Positions 12,177-22,200 of a stretch of 64,000 nt of DNA are shown one piece after another. A program made the position numbers and the translations under genes. The notes below the pieces were generated by a model that worked only from the letters and a program-made list of their open reading frames with translations, was not told the DNA's origin and did no database searches. Where the stretch lies: positions 28,091,375 through 28,155,374 of the forward strand of contig CAIIXF020000005.1 of NCBI GenBank assembly GCA_903813345.2, written 5' to 3'. Source of the stretch: Owenia fusiformis. Taxonomy: Eukaryota; Annelida; Polychaeta; Sabellida; Oweniidae. Within the stretch, counting starts at the first letter, position 1. Every line of letters starts with the position of its first letter.

Positions 12177-12915
12177 TGTCAGGACTGGAAGATATTTGGA
12201 TGTCAGGACTGAAAGATATTGGAATGTCAGGACTCAAAGATATCTGAATGTCAGGACTCAAATATATTTGAATGTCAGGACTGTAAGATATTTGGATGTC
12301 AGGACTGAAAGATATTTGAATGTCAGGACTCAAGATATTTGGATATCACACGACTGAAAGATATTTGAATGTCAGGACTGAAAGATATTTGGATGTCAGG
12401 ACTCAAAGATATCTGAATGTCAGGACTCACATATATTTGAATGTCAGGACTGTAAGATATTTGGATGTCAAGACTGAAAGATATTTGAATGTCAGGACTC
12501 GAGATATTTGGATATCACACGACTGAAAGATATTTGAATGTCAGCACTGAAAGATATTTGAATGTCAGGTCTCTAGATATTTGGATATCACACGACTGAA
12601 AGATATTTGAATGTCAGGACTGGAAGATATTTGAATGTCTAGAGGTGATCTATGTTGGGACTAAATATCTTAATATCAGAACTGTGAAATATCTGGATAT
12701 TAAAACTGAAAAAATCTGAATATTAAAAAGAATATGTTAAAGCTGTAAATATCTAGGTATTAAAACTACAGAATATCTGGATGTTAGAACTGTGAAATAT
12801 CGGAATATTAAAACTGAAATATCTGGATATTAGAATTGTGAAATATTTAGATGTTCAAACTGAAATATCTGGATATTAGAGCTATAAAATACTTGGATAT
12901 CAGGACTGTGTGTTC
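12177..12915. repeat. 24-bp minisatellite with diverged tail
   Basis: About nineteen units of a 24-bp word near 'AGGACTGAAAGATATTTGAA' + 'TGTC' fill 12177-12641. A decayed, shorter-unit version (ATATCTGGATATTA-like words) continues to about 12915. A variant unit containing GGATATCACACGACTG occurs at about 12341, 12510 and 12583, the first two being 169 bp apart, which indicates higher-order duplication. Because 24 is a multiple of three, both strands have long open frames with an 8-residue repeat. These look like by-products of the period rather than a gene. The array starts about 140 bp after the WD40 stop codon and may be part of its 3' UTR. Confidence 0.9.
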
Positions 12916-13106
12916 TTTATTTCAGGGCTATAAGTGAAATATTGGTATAAGTATTACCAGAGGGTAACTTCAGATGTAAAGAATGCATGTGAATCCCCAT
13001 TGTGAATTGAAATGACATGAAAATTGGGTGCCTTGTGAATGAAACCTTGAGTTCATATTTCAGTTTTGACAAATGGGCCATGCTGATCGGTGCACCATGT
13101 ATTGCA

Positions 13107-13744
13107 CAGGTTGTCCCAAAAGTATGGGGCTCCCCATAGGCAGACATATACCAATGCCTCCATAGAATGTGTCATATATCATTTTAAAGCCCATCCAAAG
13201 TTACATTGATTTGGCCAAGTATCATGGTTCAACTCATAAATAAGAAAAAGTTACAGTTCAAAAGTTAGTGTTTGGACGAAATTAAAGTCAGTTTTACATC
13301 AAAATAATAGTCGGTGTGTCTCCCTAGGCCATGTTAACAACAGCAGTGCTTTTCACATATGACCTTAAACACGATTCAAATAGGGATTTGACATTTTGTA
13401 AGCCTCATAAAACCCTTTTGAGGCATTTTAGAAGAGTTTCCTTAGAGTATCTACACTCAACATTCTCTTTTTAGAACTTAATATCCATCCTATCTTCGAC
13501 AATAGCAACCATGTTTTCGGTCTCATATAGGTCAGGGCTGTTTCCAGGATACTGATATAAACTATATTTTTGGCCAAACAATAAGTTTTGAAATGTCTGT
13601 AACTTTTTACAATTTGTGAGTTGAACCGTGATACTTGGCAAACCAAATTAACTTTGGATAAGCTTTAAAATGATATATGACACTTACTATGGAGACATTG
13701 GTAGATGTCTGCCTAGGGGGGCCTATACTTTCGGGACACCCTGT
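13107..13744. mobile_element. Mariner-type MITE with ~135-bp terminal inverted repeats
   Basis: The left end CAGGTTGTCCCAAAAGTATG and the right end (reverse complement CAGGGTGTCCCGAAAGTATA) open inverted repeats that stay alignable for about 135 bp, with roughly 80-90% identity by eye. 'CAGGGTGTCCC' ends are typical of Tc1/mariner families. The 370-bp interior has no transposase reading frame. It lies 1.1 kb beyond the WD40 gene. Confidence 0.75.
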
Positions 13745-16014
13745 ACATACAAAAGTAACATGTGTGATATATGGTGTGTGTTGTATGGCATCCAATGGTC
13801 AACAGTTGTTAAAGGACAATTTGATGTCATGTGATGGGTAGGGGGTTAAAGATGATTTCATTTGAGAAGAATGTTCATCTGTTGAAAAATTCAAGTGAAA
13901 GCCAAATTAACATTTTCAGATTTTGACAAATAAACATTTTCAGATTTTGACAAATTTACATTTTCAGACTTTGATATATGAGAGAAGAGAAGTTAAACCT
14001 TGAGGAAATTAACCATTTCCACAACTGATGACCATTGCCACCACCCTCTACTTTTAAGTCAGTGTACTTTGGGGATAAACATTCTGGCAAAAAGGGTTAG
14101 GACAATAAATCATGTCATATATTAAAGGTATGAGTTGAGTTAATAATGAGAGAACCATTTTAAAAGCAATAAGTGTTCAAGTCAGTTCATGCACAATGAA
14201 ATAATCCTTATGTACAAAGCAAAATCAATCTGATGCGCAAGAAATAAGCCCTTTGTACTTGTGTACCCCTCCATCCTGCTTACATACATATCAAAGTATG
14301 GATGAGGAGTAGAAAATGGAAGGGACAAGAGGCATGATAAAAGACTAACTATTGAGTGTGTTTGAGAGTGTGTTTGAGTCAGTACCAGTTCTAAGTGCAG
14401 TTAAAGGTGCCAACAATTGCCAAGAGAGGTGTCGGCAATTCGGCTGTAAAATGTGTCCTCAAAGGCACAGTGGTAATTATAATGTTAATGGAATAAGACA
14501 GCCTGTGTATGGGCTGGGCAGTGTTAAGTTGAAAGACATACAATGAGGTATATGCCTATTAAAGAGAAGATATTGTATTACTAATACAAGTGTTTTGGGC
14601 ATATGCTTACAGTGATCTCCCCAGTATTAAAGCAAGTGAGTGCCAGCACCCACCTGAGATTTTAAAAACAGGCTTGCACCCACCAGGGATTTCATTTGCA
14701 CCCACTTGAAAATCAGAAAATTCATATAAAATGGGCATATTTTGACCAATTTTGGATTGGATTGTGAAAATGAGAATTTTGCACCCACTTGAGAAAAAAT
14801 CCTGGGGAGAACACTGGCTTATGTCACTGATAAATTTTTTTTGAGTTTAATCACATTATAATCATTTCACTCTGTAGGGACCAATATATCTTGGTTTAAT
14901 TTAGTCTCTAGTTAAGCTTAGATATTTTAGTATAATACTGTAATAGTGTTATCTTATTATCACACTTGAAAAGTGTCATCATTTTGTGCTGAAGAATGTA
15001 TGGGTTTGACGGCACAAAAGTCTTGGCATCAAAAAAACTGTTCATCCATTTAACTTGAAACTATAGATGCAGAAGCTGACTATAGTGCCAAGATGTGATC
15101 AGGTTTTGGGCTGGCTAATTTACATGGTGGCCATTTTGCTCTTTAAGTGTGATATGTGTGTTTAAATACACTGTGCATGTTTCCTAAGAACACTAAAAAT
15201 TGGATTAATTTAGTGCTTTCATTTGTTAGGTGACTCCCCAATTCTGTACAAGATTGCCACTTTAAATCTGTGTAACATTATTACAATACTGCTCTATTGT
15301 ATTTGCGATATTTTTAAACAAATTGCCAAATCAAACAGTCACCGATATCCATGTAATTGTGAAAACACCAATTCAAATTAGAGAGTGCCAAATTTGGCCA
15401 ATTTTCAGTAAAATTTGATATCATTTAGTTATAAAATATACAAATATGCCAGGTTGCATTCAATGCATACTTTTCTTTTTTATTTTATTTACTTTTTGCA
15501 GCTAAATATTTAGCTAATGTAAAACATATATTATTTATAGAGCTAGTGTTTTAAGATAAACTTTTGGGATATTGCTAAACAATCTATTGCATTGTTTGCT
15601 GAAAACAATAAATTTCAAGATTGGAATGCAGAGGACAGAGGAATAGGAATTTATGCACTAACATCAGGAATGTGTACATTTACATCAGAAATGTATTCAT
15701 TTATATTAGGAATGTATTCTCTTACAAATGTACATTAAGTCAAACATCGTCATTATGTTGAATTAAACAATGTCAGTTTCAGTTATGACTTAAATGATCT
15801 TGTCTTATTTGTCTGTACGATCTTATGTCAACTTTTCTCATATGTCGGGTACTCAAAGCATTGATTCTCATATTTGGCAGTGAAGTGCTATTAATTTCTA
15901 TCTTTTGTTAAACTGTCAATAACAAATTGCATTATGTAGGACTATAAGCAAACATATGCTACTTCACATTTAAATGAAAAAATGCATTTTTATATTCTGT
16001 AGATTACCATTAAT
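13745..16014. other. Gene-free repeat-rich stretch
   Basis: No supportable gene. It holds a diverged repeat at about 13840-14045 (words such as GATGATTTCATTTGAG and AACATTTTCAGATTTTGAC, repeated in place) that resembles parts of 17900-18040 and 29430-29600. At about 14625-14815 it holds a 'CACCCACTTGAAAATC' repeat that recurs as a longer array at 42160-42420. Confidence 0.5.
14625..14815. repeat. 'CACCCACTTGAAAATC' dispersed repeat
   Basis: It opens near CCCCAGTATT and closes near AAAAAATCCTGGGGAGA, so the outer ends form an imperfect inverted repeat. The interior repeats CACCCACTTGA-type words. The same layout occurs at 42160-42420, from CCCCAGGATTCTTCAGCACCC to GAGAAAAAATCCTG, with more internal units. 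The two copies show a dispersed family with a variable internal array. Confidence 0.55.
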
Positions 16015-16180
16015 ACCTCAGTCACACTTGATCTATTGCAACCATATGGCGGGCCCTAGATTCCAAATATTGAGAGCAACATTCAACATAATATAGGATA
16101 AGTTGTTCGGTGTATATTTTCAATTTTGTGACGCTACAGCTACCATATGCCTGCCATAGAGCAAATGTGACTGAGGCTTA
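16015..16180. repeat. Short inverted-repeat element (CCTCAGTCACA ends)
   Basis: The left side CCTCAGTCACACTTG and the right side CAAATGTGACTGAGG are inverted copies with one or two mismatches, about 160 bp apart. Both arms continue with 'ACCATATG'. MITE-like, with no coding potential. Confidence 0.55.
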
Positions 16181-18320
16181 AATAACCCCTGATAATTGAG
16201 GATCACACGCCCAAAATATTCATTTCTATGCTTTGTTTACTACTGCCCTTTGTGGTATTTATTTACGCCAAACAGATGTTTAGAGGGATAAATAGATCTC
16301 AATCTATCTAAAATCCATAATGCATTCTCCAGATTTTTGCGTAGAGGTTCTGTTCTAAACAAGATCCGGAATTGCGGATGCATTTTAGTTATAATTTGAT
16401 GTGCAAAAACCTCTCTATTGTTCACTATCTGATGTCATATTACTCATGCTGCATCCCATTTCTCCTTTTGTTTGACCAACCTATTCATCTGTTATATACA
16501 TTATCGTATATTGCACAACTTCGTTGACCTATCTTCTTATTGAAGACCAATGTTATGGTAAATTAATTGTTAAACACTTTATTCCAACTTCTACAAATAT
16601 ATTGTAGTTTACTCTAATAAATAAAATAAAAATATATTGTATGTATGTCTTTGAATTATTTAAAAGAACAGTAACAGTATTCGCTTCATAGGTAAGTCAG
16701 GAAGGCATTGAAAGAATGTAGTATGTTGATATTGAACGTAGATGTAACTACGTAAGTTGAATTTGCAAATGATTATTAGCAATACTTTGTAGAGCAATAC
16801 TTATCTGGAGTATATATAAAGGAATTATTTTATGAAAATGAATTTTATTTGTTATATTAAAAGTTCCAACTTTTTTGATGAAAAAAAAAAGTTATTCCCA
16901 TTTGATTTGGGAACTATATTTTGGGGACATCCTGTATATTGTATAGCGAAACTGAGATAATAGAGAAAAGGAAAATGATTGATAAAGCCCTGTACACTTT
17001 ATAAATTTACAGATCTGCAGAGGCTATGTGATTTATTACCTCTTCGCAACATAATACACTTATTGATATTTTGGAACACATCCCTCTTGTGGCCAAGATT
17101 GATACCAATCTCAGAGAGCAAGAAGTTCCGAGAAAGGATGTCAATAAGTAATTAAGGTTGAAACAAACAGAAATAAACCATATAAAAACATATCATAAGA
17201 CAATAAAATCAACAAATAGTTCATATTTCAGGATAGCATTGTTTATTATGTATAAAAGCAAACAAAAATGCTGGCAAGGCAGGTGTACATTGGTATACAT
17301 TATTATACAAATGTGTCTCCTTAAAGTTACTTTTTTACTTCAAAATGAAAGAATCAATCCACCACTTTCTAATTCTCATTAATATTTTCAATCTCAAAAC
17401 TTGATGGAACTGGACACCAGAAATGTTTGACTTCCGAAAGTAAAAATTATTGAAAATTTGAAAGTGGCACATGTAATTCAATCTCAGTTTTGTTCATAGT
17501 TGAATTGTTATTATAAAAAATATTTTCTCGTTATATTTAAAGAATATTAATATATCTACATGTTTTGTATAATCAAATACAGTAAACTGTAAGGTTTTAG
17601 CTGTAAAAATAAAATTCCATTGTGATAAAATCTCACATATACATGACATTTCTGTAATAAATATTTCTGAAACGAGTCAATTTTAAGTTAATGTGCATAC
17701 TGTACATTTCTTCATTATACATCTATGTCAATGGAGTCATCTTATATTAAGCCATACAAGATTTTCTTTTATCAAGCAAATATGTGTATAAGTATAACAT
17801 TATAATATCACAAATACGCTGAAAATGCAATAAGATACCCTTTAAAATAAGGATCTAGTTGCCCAAAATGACAATCAATGCAAAACATTATGATGACAGT
17901 TGGTTGTGGAAAAATGAAATTATTTTCATCATGGTTTAATCACTCGCCCCTCATATAATGAAATTCGCAAATGTTAATTTTCCTCTACTTGAATTTCACT
18001 TACAAAAACCTCCCATAATAAAATTGACTTTGTTCTTCCACAGGTGTTCACTGCACATGGACATCTCAGATTAAAAATGCATAGCATACCTTATCGTAAC
18101 CCTGCACCTATCATATTGTTGTAGTGTTCATCTAGGTACTTATTCATGATAACTCTAAATCTAAAACTAAATAAGCTAATCTACCTCTAATAAGTGTATT
18201 CACTTTGAGTGATATTAAATATTTCACTTTTAGTGGTAGTTATATTATTGAGGACAGTGAGTAAGTTACTAGAGTGACTTCAAGTACTAAGTACTCCATC
18301 TATATAGTATATGTAATATA
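16181..18320. other. Gene-free stretch, possible decayed retroelement end
   Basis: No gene is supported. Around 16230-16650 a sequence ending in AATAAATAAAATAAA looks like a decayed 3' end of a retroelement, but no reverse-transcriptase motif is readable. Near 16925-16945 'GGGGACATCCTGTATA' resembles one mariner-type terminus, but I could not find its partner. At about 17880-18055 there is a diverged dispersed repeat ending near CTTCCACAG. Confidence 0.35.
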
Positions 18321-18329
18321 CAATCTTCC

Positions 18330-18435
18330 ATAGTCTTGCATCTAGCTCCTGTAATAACCCCCCCCCCCCATTCTCTCTAACCAGTGGGGTAATATTCATT
18401 TGTAGATGGACAGAGGATTGGTGCAAGACTACATC
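18330..18435. repeat. 'TAGTCTTGCA ... TGCAAGACTA' short inverted repeat
   Basis: TAGTCTTGCATCTAG at about 18331 and TGCAAGACTACATCTA at about 18422 enclose a poly-C tract and an AGTGGGG patch. Sequences with the same plan (AGTCTTG-, C-rich block, GAGTAG/GGGG block, CAAGACT-) recur around 28610-28690, 54730-54840, 56550-56665 and less clearly elsewhere. It is probably a small dispersed element. Confidence 0.4.
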
Positions 18436-18589
18436 TAACTCCCAATATTAAACTGGCATGATTAAATATCAATTAAAGTACATTGTAGGCAATTAATTAG
18501 CAATTAAATTACTTGGCCAGTGTATGTTTGTCTAAATTCTAGACATATGAGGTATTATACATATTCTGTACACGAATATGGGATGGAGG

Positions 18590-18725
18590 GCAGCCCCCCC
18601 CCCCCCCCCAACTTGGGTGGGACCAGAAAAAAAAAATTTTAAAGGCCCGTTTAATGGGCCTTTTTTGGCCAAATTTCAAATATGGGCCCCCCTTGTTGGT
18701 GTCTGGACCCACCCCTGATAAACAT
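18590..18725. repeat. Homopolymer-rich dispersed repeat
   Basis: A run of about 17 C is followed by runs of A and G-rich words (GGCCCGTTTAATGGGCC palindrome, GGGCCCCCC). A related sequence with a C tract lies at 39195-39325. No coding content. The tracts are likely to be variable in length and prone to assembly error. Confidence 0.5.
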
Positions 18726-18943
18726 TCTTGCATGGTGGTATTACATAAAAAATAAATAGAAAGTTTATGGGGTCATTTAAGTATGATACATTGTTAATAT
18801 ATATCTACATAAAATATTTGCAGCAAAGCAATATACTGTACATTATTTTTAAAAATTGTATAAAGTAAATAAATATTTGACACTGTACATATGTACATAA
18901 TATTCAATAATATATATATATCAAGTAAATATATATACACATG

Positions 18944-18963
18944 TCCTCAGTGATCACTGAGGA
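18944..18963. repeat. 20-bp perfect palindrome
   Basis: TCCTCAGTGATCACTGAGGA is its own reverse complement. It is set next to TATATA-rich microsatellite sequence about 330 bp beyond the stop codon of the TTC41-like gene. Function unknown. Confidence 0.8.
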
Positions 18964-19187
18964 TATACTAAGGAGCTACTGTATGAAAATATTCAAATCA
19001 ATCTCAAATTAAATAAATAAATAATGTTTATTTTTTACAGTCTCTCAACAATCTCCATTTACTAAAATAATCTGGCAGTAAAAATATATTACCAATACTC
19101 ATGAAACATATTTAATGAACTGATTACAAAAATAATCTCTCATTTCATATCCTCTTGCTGCTAGCTAATCCCTTAATAGAACACTAT

Positions 19188-19193
19188 TTTATT
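19188..19193 (-). terminator. Candidate polyadenylation signal of the TTC41-like gene
   Basis: AATAAA on the minus strand, about 100 bases after the stop codon at 19293. Other AATAAA words follow further downstream, so the true cleavage site is uncertain. Confidence 0.4.
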
Positions 19194-19292
19194 TTAATAG
19201 TAGTGGCTAAGTGAAAAAAATAGAAATCACTTTTTGATAACTTGGTGTATACTGAAGATAACTTTTAAACCTTTTAAAAATGTTCAATAAAC

Positions 19293-22200
19293 CTAATACA
19301 TAAAGTCATCTTGGAATTTGACACTGTGGATAGACTTGCCAGCACTTGAAGGTTTGCGTATGCTGTTCCTGGGGTAGTCTCCCTCAAATTGGTTCCCCAT
19401 TAGTTGAAAGTTATGTGGGTAATAATAAGATGCATGATCCCCAGTTGAATTAGATTTCACAACAGGTTTTTTCTCCCTGAGTTTCAGTTTATTAGATGAA
19501 GGTACACGTTTCTGGTGTCTTTTAGGGGGCACAGGGACATCCTGCGTGTAATAACGTCCAGGGAAGTGATACCATGCAGATTTGTGTTGGATTTTCAAAA
19601 ATGGGTCTCTCGGATTAGGGGGAGGTCCTAAAAGACTGAGAATGTTGCAGTTTGGGCCGACAGACACATTACGAGCATTACTTGGGTCTATAGTATGGGT
19701 GCCCGATATTGAACAGTTGGAGGTGTGGCCAAGTGATGGCGCATGACTACGCAGGCTATACCCGCTACTTGCTCTACTGTTCCCTGTGGGGACATTCACA
19801 CGACGGAAATGTCCAGCAGATTCATCCCTAGCTGGTTTCAAATCAGCTCTATAGGTGGAGCTAGCATACCTTTCAAATAACATTTCAGGAGCACTTTTCG
19901 GACGACTATGCTTTCTTTTAGTGTTTCTCCTTTTTACACCAACATGTGAATCTGATTCATCAGGTTCTATTCGCTCGGCTTTTTCTAATTCGTTTGCGTA
20001 ATTATCAATATAATACTGTATGTGTTCATTTTTATTGTCTCTTTCTTCTGCTAAACTTGACTGTGGTATTAAAGACTCCATATTTGGTCTAGATTCATCA
20101 CTGGGTTTAATATCATCATTTTTTATGTTTTTATCATCTGACTCCTTGTATTTAACAGTTTTTCTTGACACTGCTTTCCTATTTAGCAATCTTCGTGTGG
20201 AATATTCCAGATTCTCTGAGTCTTTTTCAATTTCAGATTGTTTCTTTAAAACACGATGAGAACGTCCTGGTGCAGTTTTGGGTCTTTGAGGGGAAATTTC
20301 CGACAGTTGAATTTCAGCTGGCATGACACGCTGTGATAAATATTCCCTTGTCAGAGGCACATTAAGTTTTTCATCTGCATGTAATTTAGTAGTCTTGCAA
20401 ACATATGAGTGGGATAAATCATCTTTATTGCTTCTAGTATGACTCCCTGCTGTGTTTGGTCTCGTGGAAATAGTTCCACCTGTGTTTGGGCGAGATTCGG
20501 TCTCTAAATCACTATCACTGTCACCAGATGATGTATTAGTCCGCCGTAATGCTCTGAACCTCTCAGTGTATCCTATACTATGCTGGTGCATAGACAGTTT
20601 CCGATAACATCCTGCCCTTCTAACCTTATCTGAAAAACTACTGGTTGGACGAGGCTTCCTCCTGGTCTCAAAGTCATGAAGGTCTTTATCACGATAACTG
20701 AGATTGCTATATGGCGTATCTTCATGCCGTGCATCTAAGGGTTTAGCAGGACCACACTCATAAAGCCCCATCTTTATTTTCTTTTCCACACTGTTCAGCA
20801 TTCGTCTTACAACTTTTGTCAAGTGATGTTCTGAGCCTGAAACAAACAAACAAACAAACAATGCTAATTATGCTGACTGACAAACAATGCTGATTGAAGA
20901 ATGAGGTATAGGCCCAGGAACATGTATATAATCTTGTTCTCACAAGCAAATGAAATGGTTGAAGCGATGAACACATACTTAGATAGAAATGGACAGAAGG
21001 TTGCAATCACTGAAATGGTTGAATTGACTGAAATGGTTGAATTGACTGAAATGGTCAAAACGCACATCATAATATAAAATTTAATGCTGCATCTCACCTA
21101 ATTTATTTGTGCGTATATCCAGCGCTCTCTTCATGAACTCTATGGCTTGCTGCTTGTCATATTTTACTGGCGAATTCCTCAAAAGACGGCCTAAAATAAG
21201 TACAATCATGTGAAATTTAGATAAGTATATAACAATTCTAATTAAGATTATGACAAAACTAAGTTGAAATATACCCTGTTTCCATTAATTCATCTTAACG
21301 GGCCATGATATGACACTGCAATAATTGTGTATATATTTACCTAAATGAAAAAGTGTGGTTGCTACAAGTAGATGTCTGTTGCCTAGCGATTGTTCCCGTA
21401 TCTTCAATGCTCTCTTATATAACACCTTGGCTTCAGATAAATTAAACCTAGATAAAATAATAAAAGAAATATCACATTATTACATTTCAAAGTATTATCT
21501 GCCAAAGAATCAACATTTTGGTGTTGAAGTCAAATGACACAGACTTATACTCATATACGAGGGGTGATTCAAAAGTAATGGACAAAATTTTATAGGCACG
21601 CTTACCTTTACCAGATTTGAATGAAACTTTGTACAAATAAAGATTAATCAATTATCTATTAGATGTTAAAATTTTATTAACTAAATGCAAATACATTTTG
21701 AGATAGAGCACTTCTCTTGGATCATGGTGCATACACCCGGAATCCATTTTTAAGGCTATTTTCATCATAATAACAAATGGATTTTCAATGAAAAGTTTGC
21801 TGGTGCAATATATTTTGCAATGCAAGATGTATATGAAAAGCATATCGCAGTAAGTTCAATAATAATCCATATCATTCCTTATTATTCCTGATGATCATCC
21901 ATTTGAATTATATTCAATCCTCAATGTATTCTCCTCCAAGTTCAATTACTTTCTTCTGTCGGCGCACCCATGCAGAGAACACATGCCCAAATCCATCAGC
22001 AGCCATGGTGTTCAGCTGTTTTTGTACAGCCATTTGCAGCTCAGCTAATGTCTGAAAGGATTGTCCCTTTAATGCCATCTTAAGGGTGGGAAAAAGATAG
22101 AAATCACAAGGAGCAGTATCAGGGCTATATGGAGCATGTGGAAGTTGAGGCATGTCCATGAATGCTGCAAGAGTATCCTGAACTAGCTTGGACCTGTGTG

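Noticed and set aside
12031-12526. ORFs of about 70-100 codons on both strands with 8-residue repeats
   Set aside because: They arise from the 24-bp minisatellite period, exist on both strands and have no splice sites or conserved flanks.
12177-12641. Regular repeats that could be mistaken for a CRISPR array
   Set aside because: Units are directly adjacent without unique spacers, and the genome is clearly metazoan.
16230-16650. Possible LINE 3' end with a 61-codon minus-strand ORF
   Set aside because: No reverse-transcriptase or endonuclease motif can be read; only the A-rich tail suggests a retroelement.
16850-16945. Mariner-type terminus GGGGACATCCTGTATA
   Set aside because: No partner end in inverted orientation was found within 2 kb, so an element cannot be delimited.
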